In this document: positions 6,388 through 13,857 of the stretch, piece by piece
Numbering within the stretch: the first letter of the stretch is position 1
How the letters are laid out: each line of letters starts with the position of its first letter
Source: DASVXQ01 sp040414855
Lineage (GTDB): Bacteria > Actinomycetota > CALGFH01
Assembly: GCA_040414855.1 (NCBI GenBank)
Contig: JBEDUQ010000042.1
Coordinates: forward strand, 1 to 18,260
Length of the DNA: 18,260 bases
Direction: 5' to 3'
The notes under the pieces: generated by a model
What the model saw: the letters and a program-made list of their open reading frames with translations, nothing else
What the model was told of the DNA's origin: nothing
The model's database searches: none
Made by a program: the position numbers and the translations under genes

Positions 6388-7092
6388 GTGCCGACCCTGG
6401 AGCCCGTCTCCATCCGACAGGGCGGGCTGCTGACCCGCCTCGAGATCATGGTCAACCTGGTCGCCGATCGCCGCGGCCTCGCGCTCGACTCGCAGGGGCG
6501 CCTGGCGCGCGCCGAGGTGCGACTGCTCACCGAAGCGCTCGAGCTCCAACGCTCGCGCGGCACACCCGAACGCGACCTGGCCGCGGTCGAGCTGCTGCGC
6601 TGTCTCGCCCAGGCAGTCGGCCTGCTGCGGGATCGCGGCCAGCGGATCGAGGTGACCAGCCTGCGCCATCCCTGGGAGCGGCTCCATCGCGACCTCCGCT
6701 CCGGCCTCACCTACGCCGCCTGGTGCCACCGCGTGCCCTGGGTCGAACTGCTCCACGACGCTCCTGAGGCGGAGCTGCGGACCCTGCGAGAGGCCCGTGC
6801 CAAGGTCCTGCGGCTGCTGTTCGGCCTGCCCCCGGGCGTCGACGTCAAGGTCCCCGCGCTCGCGAGGGCCGTCCGCGAGCGGATCGGTCTGCCCGACGCC
6901 CCATGGCTGGTCCACACGATCACGGCGGTCTTCCTCGACCCGCTGGTCGCCCTCGGCGCCGCCGAGGTCGTCCCGCCCCCTCCCGCGACCCCCGATCGGG
7001 TCCGCTTCGCCGCCACCGCCCGCACCATCGTCGGCAGCGCCCTGATCGCCGCCGGCGAGGAGGTCCCCAGCGTCGGCATCTCCATGAGTTGA
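6388..7092 (+). CDS. Protein of unknown function, 234 residues
   Basis: I do not recognise this protein. GTG at 6388 was chosen because GAAGGGA (6372-6378) sits 9 bases upstream; the open frame extends further upstream to 6169 but that part crosses the tandem repeat and reads as proline- and arginine-rich noise. The product is mostly helical in look, rich in Leu, Ala, Arg and Glu, with no signal peptide or membrane segment. Residues 14-80 look like a long helical region (LLTRLEIMVNLVADRRG onwards). Residues 140-175 (VLRLLFGLPPGVDVKVPALARAVRERIGLP) could be a small helix-turn-helix-like unit. The cysteines (C72, C113) do not form a metal motif. Codon use is GC-rich like the neighbours, which supports it being a real gene. 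It faces the radical SAM gene, with 44 bases between the two stops. Confidence 0.7.
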   Translation: MPTLEPVSIRQGGLLTRLEIMVNLVADRRGLALDSQGRLARAEVRLLTEALELQRSRGTPERDLAAVELLRCLAQAVGLLRDRGQRIEVTSLRHPWERLHRDLRSGLTYAAWCHRVPWVELLHDAPEAELRTLREARAKVLRLLFGLPPGVDVKVPALARAVRERIGLPDAPWLVHTITAVFLDPLVALGAAEVVPPPPATPDRVRFAATARTIVGSALIAAGEEVPSVGISMS

Positions 7093-7136
7093 GGTGCTGA
7101 CGGTGCGGGCCCGGCGCGACGACCTGGCCTTCCCGC

Positions 7137-8168
7137 TCAGCCCAACAGGGAGAGCTGCTCGGGCGGGTCCTCCTTGTCTGGGGTCTTGGGCGGCAGGCGG
7201 CCGGTGGCTGGGTCGGGCCGGGGTTCGGCCAGCGGGTGGCGGCGGCTGGCGGCGCGGAAACGGTCGCCGATCTCCTCGCGGACCGCCTTCGGCGCGTTCG
7301 AGCCCGGGTACATCCGCCGGTAGTCGGCGACCAGCTCCGGGTACTCCCGCTCGAGCCAGGGCATGAACTCCTCCTTCACGCCCGGGCGCAGGTGCAGCGT
7401 GATCGGGGCGACATGGCTGGCGCCCGCGTCGGCGGCCGCCCGCACGACCTCCCTGATCTGCTCGGGAGCGTCGGAGATGCTCGGCAGGATCGGCGCGACC
7501 AACACGCCTGTGGGCACGCCGGCGGCGTTGAGCTTCTTCACCGCCTCCATGCGGGCGCGCGGGTGCGGCGTGCCCGGCTCGGTCCGCTTCCAGACCTCCT
7601 CGTCCAGCGTGCCGATCGACAGGTTGGCGGCGAACCCGGCGCTCTCGACCAAATCCGTGAACAGGTCCAGGTCGCGGAGCAGCAGCGGCGACTTGGTCAG
7701 GATCGAGCATGGGTTGGCGTAGTCGCGCAGCACCTCGAGCACGCCCCTGGTCAGCCGGTAGCGACCCTCGCAGCGCTGGTAGGGGTCGGTGTTGGTGCCC
7801 ATCGCGACGTGGTCGCCCTTCCAGCTACGCTTGCGCAGCTCGCGGCGGAGCACCTCGGGGGCGTTGACCTTGACGACGATCTTGCGCTCGAAATCCTCGC
7901 CGGCGCTCATGTTGAGGTACTCGTGAGTCGGCCGGGCGAAGCAGTAGGCGCACGCGTGGACGCAGCCGCGGTAGACGTTGATGGTCCACTCGAAGCCCAT
8001 CCGGGCCATGGCCGGGACCCGGTTCAGGATCGACTTGGCCTCGACCTCGTAGAAGGTCACGCCGCGGAACTCTGGGGTGTCGAAGGTCCGCTCGACCGCC
8101 GGCGTGTCGAACAGCGGGAGGTCCGTCGATTCCCGGTGCTCGCCGCGCAGGTCACTGAAAGTCTGCAT
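7137..8168 (-). CDS. Rv2578c-type radical SAM protein (SplB-like, COG1533)
   Basis: A 343-residue radical SAM enzyme. The cluster motif is C69-x3-C73-x2-C76 in YRGCVHACAYCFARP, followed by the family blocks GTNTDPYQRCEGRYRLTRGVL and ILTKSPLLLRDLDL. These blocks match the actinobacterial Rv2578c group within COG1533, which also includes spore photoproduct lyase; the substrate is unknown. ATG 8168 was chosen over an in-frame TTG at 8204: there is no ribosome site, but TATCCT stands 7 bases before the ATG with TTGCCT 17 bases further up, so the transcript probably starts at the ATG itself. A LexA-like box overlaps this promoter, which points to DNA-damage control. The last 40 residues are proline- and charge-rich and lie outside the domain. 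Confidence 0.9.
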   Translation of the reverse strand: MQTFSDLRGEHRESTDLPLFDTPAVERTFDTPEFRGVTFYEVEAKSILNRVPAMARMGFEWTINVYRGCVHACAYCFARPTHEYLNMSAGEDFERKIVVKVNAPEVLRRELRKRSWKGDHVAMGTNTDPYQRCEGRYRLTRGVLEVLRDYANPCSILTKSPLLLRDLDLFTDLVESAGFAANLSIGTLDEEVWKRTEPGTPHPRARMEAVKKLNAAGVPTGVLVAPILPSISDAPEQIREVVRAAADAGASHVAPITLHLRPGVKEEFMPWLEREYPELVADYRRMYPGSNAPKAVREEIGDRFRAASRRHPLAEPRPDPATGRLPPKTPDKEDPPEQLSLLG

Positions 8169-8175
8169 GCCGGCC

Positions 8176-8204
8176 AGGATAGAACGGACGTTCGATCGAG
8201 GCAA
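8176..8204 (-). promoter_or_regulatory. Leaderless promoter of the radical SAM gene
   Basis: On the minus strand, TTGCCT (8204-8199), a 17-base spacer and TATCCT (8181-8176) form a good sigma-70-type promoter. Exactly 7 bases separate the -10 from the A of the ATG at 8168, so transcription should begin at the start codon. Absence of a ribosome site agrees. Confidence 0.7.
8180..8195. promoter_or_regulatory. LexA-type SOS box
   Basis: TAGAACGGACGTTCGA matches the actinobacterial and Gram-positive SOS operator TCGAAC-N4-GTTCGA at 11 of 12 fixed bases, with the core GAAC-N4-GTTC complete. It lies between the -35 and -10 of the radical SAM gene and overlaps the edge of the -10, an ideal place for repression. 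Confidence 0.7.
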
Positions 8205-8318
8205 AGAACCCGCAGGTCAAGGCCTGGTTTGGCCGCTGACGACCGGCCCTCTCCTCGCCAGTCGCGCGCTCTCCCCGCTCGTCCCTGCTTCTCTCCTCGC
8301 CGTGCGGATCCCCGTCCG

Positions 8319-8663
8319 CTAGTCCGCGGACCCGGGCGGCCGGGTGGGGGTCGGCGACTCGGAGGCCGCGCCGGGCGGACGGGTTGGGTTTGGGGACTGG
8401 GCGGCGGCGCCGCCGTTGAGGTCGCGGAACTCGCCGGCGCGCGCCCGCTCGACCATCCGCTCGAGCCGGCGGATCGCCTGGAGCAGCACGCTGATCGGGA
8501 CCTTCACGTGGTCGGGAACGCAGCCGGCGTGCAGCACCCGGGCGTCGTTGGTCATGAACACGACCCGATGGTCGACCGGGCGGTCGCAGACCAGGCATCT
8601 GACTCGTTGGTGGACCATCGTCGACGAGGCGATGATGGTGATGCGGCCTGCGTGCTCGTCCAT
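8319..8663 (-). CDS. Small protein of unknown function with a possible metal-binding cysteine motif
   Basis: A 114-residue protein that I cannot assign. ATG 8663 was chosen for GAGGAG 12 bases upstream; an in-frame ATG at 8717 and an internal one at residue 16 are alternatives. Residues 22-48 contain CLVC and, 22 residues later, HAGC, which together could hold a zinc ion. A helical stretch follows (VKVPISVLLQAIRRLERMVERARAG). The C-terminal 25 residues repeat a short unit, SPNPTRPPGAA then SPTPTRPPGSA, probably a disordered tail grown from a DNA repeat. The 211 bases between it and the VOC gene hold nothing I can assign. It points in the same direction as the radical SAM gene, but that gene has its own promoter. 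Confidence 0.65.
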   Translation of the reverse strand: MDEHAGRITIIASSTMVHQRVRCLVCDRPVDHRVVFMTNDARVLHAGCVPDHVKVPISVLLQAIRRLERMVERARAGEFRDLNGGAAAQSPNPTRPPGAASESPTPTRPPGSAD

Positions 8664-8875
8664 CAGGGGTCCCGACTCCTCGCGGTGCAACGGTCTCGCT
8701 CGGCGGCGGTCGTCCACACCGCCCGATCGCGAGCTCCAGCGAAGTTTGCCACGTCACGCCCCGCCCGCGAACCCGGGTCCGGCGGTGCCGACCCTCGCCG
8801 CGGCGGTCGCCGAGCCCTTCCGCGAAGCTCGACTGAACGAGTGCCCAGTCGCTGCCGGACGCTGGATAGATACGT

Positions 8876-9238
8876 TCAGGGTCGTGGCGCCAGGATGCAG
8901 AACTCGTTGCCCTCGGGGTCGCGCAGGACCTGCCAGCGCCCGCCATCGTAGATGTCGTCGGCCCTGGTCGCGCCGAGCGCGATCGCCCGCGCCGTCGTGG
9001 CGGCGAGATCGCCGCCGCGGAGGTCCAGGTGCAGGCGGTTCTTCACCGTCTTCGGCTCGGGTACGCGCACGAAGTCGATCGCCAGCCCGTCGACGGCGTA
9101 CAGGGTCGCGATGCCCTCCGCGTCGACCTCGACCGAGCCGCCGAGGAGTCGGCTCCACCAGCGGGCCAGCGACTCCGGCTCCGCGCAGTCGACCGCCAGC
9201 GCGGCGATATGCACGATCGCCGGTGCCTCCTCGCCCAT
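8876..9238 (-). CDS. VOC-family (glyoxalase-like) protein
   Basis: A 120-residue protein of the vicinal oxygen chelate fold, of the actinobacterial glyoxalase-like type. Family features are the N-terminal IVHIAALAVDCAEPESLARWWSRLLGG, the middle KNRLHLDLRGGDLA and the C-terminal LRDPEGNEFCIL, which brings the usual glutamate. It is cytosolic and of single-domain length. The substrate is unknown; members include metal-dependent lyases, dioxygenases and resistance proteins. GGAGGA lies 3 to 4 bases before the ATG, a short spacing. It is divergent from the paaK-like gene with 228 bases between. Confidence 0.88.
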   Translation of the reverse strand: MGEEAPAIVHIAALAVDCAEPESLARWWSRLLGGSVEVDAEGIATLYAVDGLAIDFVRVPEPKTVKNRLHLDLRGGDLAATTARAIALGATRADDIYDGGRWQVLRDPEGNEFCILAPRP

Positions 9239-9433
9239 GCTTCCTCCCGCTCGTCCGTGGCCGTGGCCGGGCGGCCGCGGACCGCTCAGGTCCCATCGAA
9301 AGCGAAACGGTACCGGCTGGACCGGACAGCCCGGCCGGACGCCGATGCCGATCGCGCCGATCCCGGCCGCTCTCAACGCACCGGGCCACTCGTGCCGGCC
9401 CCGGCCGATCGCGCCGGCCGCGCCCGCGGCGGA

Positions 9434-9439
9434 TACGAT
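9434..9439 (+). promoter_or_regulatory. Possible -10 element of the paaK-like gene
   Basis: TACGAT fits TANNNT and would start a transcript about 20 bases before the gene's ATG at 9467. No convincing -35 stands at the right distance. The rest of the 9239-9466 interval shows no gene. Confidence 0.35.
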
Positions 9440-9466
9440 CCATTGACGAGCGAGCCGGGAGGCGCC

Positions 9467-10792
9467 ATGACGACGATGTGGAACCAGCGGGCCGAGGCGA
9501 TGTCGCCCGACGAGCGCGCGGCCCTTCAGTCCGAGCGGCTCAGCGTGCTGGTGGCGCGGCTGCGCGAGCGCAACCCCATGTACCGCGAGCGGCTCGACGA
9601 CGCCGGCGTCGAGGACGGAGCGACCGTCGGCCTCGACGACCTCACGTCGCTCCCGTTCACCACCAAGCGCGACCTCTGGGACCGCTACCCGTGGGGCATG
9701 CTGACCGTCCCGCGCGAGCAGGTCGTCCGGGTCCACGGTTCGTCCGGCACCGGCGGCAGGCCGACGCTGGTCGGCTACTCGCGGGCCGACCTCGCGCTGT
9801 GGGCGGAGGTCTGCGCCCGCGCGCTCGGCTGTGCCGGCGCCGATCCCGGCACGGTCACCCACGTCGCCTACGGCTACGGGCTGTTCACCGGCGGCCTCGG
9901 CCTGCACGGCGGCGCCGAGCTGATGGGCTGCACGGTGGTGCCGGTCTCGTCGGGACAGAGCGCGCGCCAGGTACTGCTGCTCCGCGACCTCGGCGCCGAG
10001 GTGCTCTGCTGCACGCCCTCCTACGCCGCGCGCCTCGGCGAGGTCCTGGTCGAGGAGGGTATCGGCGTCGACGAGCTGCGGCTGCGGGCGGGCATCCTCG
10101 GTGCCGAGCCGTGGACCGCCGCGATGCGCACCAAGATCGAGGCGCTGCTGGGCCTGAAGGCGCTCGACATCTACGGGCTCTCCGAGGTCATCGGCCCAGG
10201 TGTGTCCTGCGAGTGCGTGGAGGCGCAGAACGGCCTGCACGTCAACGAGGACCATTTCCTGGTCGAGGTCGTCGACCCGGCCAGCGGCGCGCCGATGCCG
10301 CCCGGCACCGTCGGCGAGCTGGTGTTCACCACGCTGACGCGCGAGGCGATGCCGGTGCTCCGCTACAGGACGGGCGACATCGCCTCGCTGGACCCGTCGC
10401 CGTGCCCCTGCGGGCGCACCCTGGCGCGCATGTCGAAGGTCGTCGGGCGGGCCGACGACATGCTGGTGATCCGCGGCGTCAACGTCTACCCGAGCGAGGT
10501 CGAGGCGGTGCTGCTCGCCGAGCCGGCGGTCGGCACGCAGTATCTCCTGGTGGTCGACCGCACCCAGACCATGCCGAGCCTGGTGGTGGTCTGTGAGCTG
10601 GCGGACGGGTCCGGCGGCGACGCCGAGCGCGCCCGCGCCGAGATCGCGGTGGCGCTGGAGCGGCGGCTCGCGCTCCGCCCAGAGATCCGTGTGGTCCCGG
10701 GCGGCACGCTGCCGCGCGTCGAGATCGGCAAGGTCCAGCGGGTCGTCCACCGGACCGGCGACCACGACCCGCTCCACGGCCTCGGCGTGTAG
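9467..10792 (+). CDS. Phenylacetate-CoA ligase-like AMP-forming enzyme (PaaK family)
   Basis: A 441-residue adenylate-forming CoA ligase, the usual PaaK length. Motifs in order: the phosphate loop HGSSGTGGRPT (90-100), YGYGLFTGGLGLHGGAE (136-151), YGLSEVIGPGVSCEC (236-250), LRYRTGDIA (298-306) and GRADDMLVIRGVNVYPSEVE (327-346). PaaK activates phenylacetate with ATP and CoA in the cytosol. No other paa genes are in the window, so the true acid substrate is open, and other aryl acids are possible. GGGAGG (9457-9462) lies 4 bases before ATG 9467, with a second ATG three codons later. The CPCGRTL motif (C313, C315), common in this family, is present. Confidence 0.92.
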   Translation: MTTMWNQRAEAMSPDERAALQSERLSVLVARLRERNPMYRERLDDAGVEDGATVGLDDLTSLPFTTKRDLWDRYPWGMLTVPREQVVRVHGSSGTGGRPTLVGYSRADLALWAEVCARALGCAGADPGTVTHVAYGYGLFTGGLGLHGGAELMGCTVVPVSSGQSARQVLLLRDLGAEVLCCTPSYAARLGEVLVEEGIGVDELRLRAGILGAEPWTAAMRTKIEALLGLKALDIYGLSEVIGPGVSCECVEAQNGLHVNEDHFLVEVVDPASGAPMPPGTVGELVFTTLTREAMPVLRYRTGDIASLDPSPCPCGRTLARMSKVVGRADDMLVIRGVNVYPSEVEAVLLAEPAVGTQYLLVVDRTQTMPSLVVVCELADGSGGDAERARAEIAVALERRLALRPEIRVVPGGTLPRVEIGKVQRVVHRTGDHDPLHGLGV

Positions 10793-10926
10793 GAGCCTCG
10801 ATGACGGACGGCGGCTCGCGCGGCGCCCAGCGGGCGTCCACCCGGCCGGCCCGTCGGGCGTTCACGTGGCGGAGGCCTGTGGACGGACCGCTGGCGGCGT
10901 CGGGTCGATGTGGCAGACTCGCGGGC

Positions 10927-12927
10927 ATGCACCCGAAGTTTCTGCTTCATGATCTGAACCCCGCGCAGCGCGAGGCGGTCGAGGCGACCAGCGGTCCGGT
11001 GTGCATCCTCGCCGGCGCTGGCACCGGCAAGACCCGCGTCATCTCGCGGCGGGTCGCCTACGCGATCGCGACCGGGGCGGTCCATCCCGGCCATGTCCTG
11101 GTGGTCACCTTCACCGAGAAGGCGGCGGGGGAGATGCGCGAGCGGCTCGGGTCGCTCGGCTTTCCCGGAGTGCAGGCGAACACCTTCCATGCGGCCGCAT
11201 GGCGCCAGCTCCGCTACTTCTGGCCGCGGCTGGATTCCGACCGCCTTCCCGAGGTGCTGGAGTCCAAGGCGCCGCTGCTCGCGCCCCTCCAGCGCAGCCT
11301 GCCCGGGGGGTACAAGTTCACGCCGCTCAAGGACCTCGCGGACGAGATCGAATGGGCCAAGGCGCGCCGCATCGACCCCGACCGCTACCAGGACGCCGTC
11401 GCCGACAAGTCGCGGAACGTGCCGCTGCCCGCCGACCTGTTCGCCGGCCTCTACCGCCGTTACGAACGCGCCAAGCAGCGCGCCGGCCGCATTGACTTCG
11501 AGGACATGCTCACACGGATGCTTGCCGGCCTGGAGTCGAACCCGGACGTCGCCGAGGAGTTCCGCGGCCGCTACCGCTGGTTCTCGGTCGACGAGTACCA
11601 GGACACCAACCCACTCCAGCAGGCCCTGCTCGACGCCTGGCTCGGCGACCGGAGCGACCTGGCGGTGGTCGGTGACGAGGACCAGACGATCTACACCTTC
11701 ACCGGCGCCTCCAGCGAATACCTTCTGGGTTTCTCGCGCCGATTTCCCGGTGCGCGGGTGTTCCAGCTCGAGCGCAATTACCGCTCGACCGAGCAGGTGC
11801 TCGGCATGGCAAATCGCCTGCTCGCCCGCGCCGGCCGCCAGCGTGGCTCCCGGCCGAAGCGCCTGGTCGCGACCAGGGAGCCGGGACCGGAACCGATCGT
11901 CGCCGCCTTCGAGTCGTCCGATGCGGAGCTCGCGGCGCTGGTCGCGCAGGTCCGGCGGCTCGGCGACGCCGACGTCCCGCTCGACGAGGTCGCGGTGCTG
12001 CTCCGGACCAACGCCCAGATCCCCCCGGTCGAGGAGGCGCTGGCCGGCGCCGGGATTCGCTACCAGGTCCGCGGCGAGCTGTTCTTCCGCCGCCAGGAGG
12101 TCCGTCAGGCGCTACGGCTGTTGCGGCCCCGGGCCGGCCGCGCCACCGAGGGAGGCCTGGTCGACGCGATCGAGGCGATCTGGTTCGAGCGCATCGATTT
12201 CCGGCGCGATCAGGAGCCGGACGGCGAGGAAGCGCGCCAGCGCCACGCCAGCCTGGTCAGCCTGCTCGGGATCGCCGAGCGGCTGGAGGCGTCGGACGAG
12301 CACGCCGACATGACCGCGTTCCTCGCCGACGTCGAGCGGCGCGCCGCCGACGAGGCCGCCGGGGTCGGCGGGGGGGTCAACCTGATCACCTACCACCGCG
12401 CCAAGGGGCTCGAGTTCGACGCGGTGCTGCTGCCCTCGCTGGAAGAGGGCCTGCTGCCGATCCGGCAGGCCACCACGCCGGCGGAGATCGACGAGGAGCG
12501 GCGGCTGCTCTACGTGGGCCTGACCAGGGCCAGGGTGCACCTGTGGCTGGGCTGGACCGCCCGCCGGGTGGGCTCGACAGGCCGTGAGCAGCCGCGCAAG
12601 CCCTCCCGCTTCCTCGACGACCTGGTGCCGGCCGGCGTCCGGGTGCGGCAGCGGGCGGTCGCGGCCGGGCTCGGCGGTCCGAACGGGGTCCGTCCCCGAC
12701 CGCCCGATTCGCCGCTGGCCCAGCGCCTGCGCGTCTGGCGGCGGGAGCGGGCGACCGAGGCCGGCGTCCCCGCGTACGTGGTCTTCAACGACCGGACCCT
12801 CGCCGCCCTCGCCGAGCGGCGACCCCGAAGCCGCGGCGAGCTGCTCGCGGTCGAGGGGATCGGCCCCGCCAAGCTCGACCAGTTCGGCGAGGACCTCCTC
12901 CGCCTCCTCGCCGCCGAGGACCAGTAG
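10927..12927 (+). CDS. uvrD2: UvrD2-type superfamily I DNA helicase with HRDC domain
   Basis: A 666-residue SF1A helicase. Motifs in order: Q-motif LNPAQREAV, Walker A AGAGTGKT (29-36), Ia TFTEKAAGEM (61-70), II VDEYQDTNP (221-229), III GDEDQTIYTF (249-258), IV LERNYRST (281-288), V TYHRAKGLEFD (488-498) and VI LLYVGLTRA (527-535). A C-terminal HRDC domain covers about 597-663 with VPAYVVFNDRTLAALAE. This is the UvrD2 plan; UvrD2 unwinds DNA in repair. The start was set at ATG 10927 because homology begins there; an ATG at 10801 has a ribosome site overlapping the previous stop but adds 42 arginine-rich residues of no clear family. CAGACT lies 7 bases before ATG 10927, so it may also be leaderless. 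The protein has one cysteine only (C26) and lacks the tetracysteine motif of mycobacterial UvrD2. Confidence 0.93.
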   Translation: MHPKFLLHDLNPAQREAVEATSGPVCILAGAGTGKTRVISRRVAYAIATGAVHPGHVLVVTFTEKAAGEMRERLGSLGFPGVQANTFHAAAWRQLRYFWPRLDSDRLPEVLESKAPLLAPLQRSLPGGYKFTPLKDLADEIEWAKARRIDPDRYQDAVADKSRNVPLPADLFAGLYRRYERAKQRAGRIDFEDMLTRMLAGLESNPDVAEEFRGRYRWFSVDEYQDTNPLQQALLDAWLGDRSDLAVVGDEDQTIYTFTGASSEYLLGFSRRFPGARVFQLERNYRSTEQVLGMANRLLARAGRQRGSRPKRLVATREPGPEPIVAAFESSDAELAALVAQVRRLGDADVPLDEVAVLLRTNAQIPPVEEALAGAGIRYQVRGELFFRRQEVRQALRLLRPRAGRATEGGLVDAIEAIWFERIDFRRDQEPDGEEARQRHASLVSLLGIAERLEASDEHADMTAFLADVERRAADEAAGVGGGVNLITYHRAKGLEFDAVLLPSLEEGLLPIRQATTPAEIDEERRLLYVGLTRARVHLWLGWTARRVGSTGREQPRKPSRFLDDLVPAGVRVRQRAVAAGLGGPNGVRPRPPDSPLAQRLRVWRRERATEAGVPAYVVFNDRTLAALAERRPRSRGELLAVEGIGPAKLDQFGEDLLRLLAAEDQ

Positions 12928-12990
12928 CCGCCGCCGGGCGGTGAGGCCGGCCGCCGCGGGCGTGCACGCGCTGCGGTGCTTCCTCGCCGG

Positions 12991-13095
12991 CGTGGGGGCG
13001 GGACGCGGGGCAGGCTCTCCCGCGGGGGCGGGGGGCGGGCTCTCCCGCGGGGGCGGGGCGGGACGCGGGGCAGGCTTCCCCGCGGGGGCGAGGGC
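12991..13095. repeat. G-rich tandem repeat between convergent genes
   Basis: GGACGCGGGGCAGGCT occurs at 13001 and again at 13061, exactly 60 bases apart. CCCGCGGGGGCG occurs three times (13019, 13044, 13079). The plus strand is full of runs of four or five G. It lies between the uvrD2 stop and the minus-strand histidine phosphatase stop, whose proline-rich tail may have grown from the same drift. Confidence 0.75.
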
Positions 13096-13106
13096 GGAGC
13101 GGGGCG

Positions 13107-13841
13107 TCAGGCTCCGGCGCCGGGCGGCGATCCCTGCGGCGGACGAGGGTGGTCGCCCAAGGCTTGGGCGGGGGGCAGGCTCCCCAGGCCGGGCTGGCCG
13201 TCAGGCGGCGGCACGGCCGGGCTCGGCGCGCGCAGCGCGGCTGCCGCGGGCTCGGAGTAGCTGACCCGCTCCAGGTGGTCGCCGTCGAACTCCAGCATGG
13301 TCACGCTGCCAAGGCGGCAGCGCCGCATTCCGGGCCAATGGCTGAGCGGCTTCCGCTCGAACGCGAGCCGTGCGACCCAGATCGGCGCCTGATGCGAGAC
13401 CAGCACGACCCGCTCGCCCGCGAAGCGGTCCCTGACCGAGGCGACCACCGCCTGGACGCGCTCGGCCAGGTCGATGTTCCGCTCGCCCCAGGACGGGGTC
13501 CGCAGGTCCCGCAACTTCCACCAGATCCCCGGGTTGCGGAGGATGTACCAGCCGAAATTGCCGGCGACGCCTTCGAAGATGCTGCTTGCCTCGATCAGGC
13601 GCTCGTCGGTCTCGAGCTTGAGGTCGTGCGGCGCCGCGATCGCCGCGGCCGTCTGCTGGGCGCGCTCCAGCGGACTCGCGATCACCGCGGTCAGCGGCAC
13701 GCCCGCGAAGTGCCTGCCGAGCAGCTCGGCCTGCGCACGTCCCCGCGCCGAGAGGTTGAACCCGGGCAGCCGCCCGTAGAGGACCCGGTCCGGGTTCTCG
13801 ACGTGCCCATGACGAACCAGGTAGACGGTGGTATTGGGCAC
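13107..13841 (-). CDS. Histidine phosphatase superfamily protein (phosphoglycerate mutase-like)
   Basis: A 244-residue branch-1 histidine phosphatase. The phosphohistidine motif is LVRHGHVE with R10, H11 and G12; R60 lies in SPLERAQQTA; E84 in LIEASSIFEG is the likely acid; and H150 in VLVSHQAPIW completes the site. The substrate cannot be told; members act on sugar phosphates, nucleotides or cofactor intermediates. The start is GTG 13841, with GAGGGA 8 bases upstream. The last 45 residues are proline-, alanine- and glycine-rich and lie outside the domain, bordering the G-rich repeat. It faces uvrD2, and its upstream side holds a 490-base gene-poor stretch. Confidence 0.9.
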   Translation of the reverse strand: MPNTTVYLVRHGHVENPDRVLYGRLPGFNLSARGRAQAELLGRHFAGVPLTAVIASPLERAQQTAAAIAAPHDLKLETDERLIEASSIFEGVAGNFGWYILRNPGIWWKLRDLRTPSWGERNIDLAERVQAVVASVRDRFAGERVVLVSHQAPIWVARLAFERKPLSHWPGMRRCRLGSVTMLEFDGDHLERVSYSEPAAAALRAPSPAVPPPDGQPGLGSLPPAQALGDHPRPPQGSPPGAGA

Positions 13842-13857
13842 GATTCGAGTCCCTCAT

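Noticed and set aside
8169..8204. Upstream TTG start for the radical SAM gene
   Set aside because: The TTG is part of the predicted -35, and no ribosome site precedes it.
7236..8951. 571-codon plus-strand open frame opposite the radical SAM and small cysteine genes
   Set aside because: The minus-strand genes have clear motifs; this frame has none and spans an intergenic promoter.
8344..10596. 750-codon plus-strand frame
   Set aside because: It runs through intergenic DNA and then reads the paaK-like gene in a wrong frame; arginine-rich noise.
8876..10777. 633-codon minus-strand frame ending in the VOC protein
   Set aside because: Only the last 120 codons match the VOC family and have a ribosome site; the rest is antisense to the paaK-like gene.
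10801..10926. N-terminal extension of uvrD2 from ATG 10801
   Set aside because: It adds 42 arginine-rich residues of no family likeness. It does have a ribosome site, so it remains a weaker alternative.
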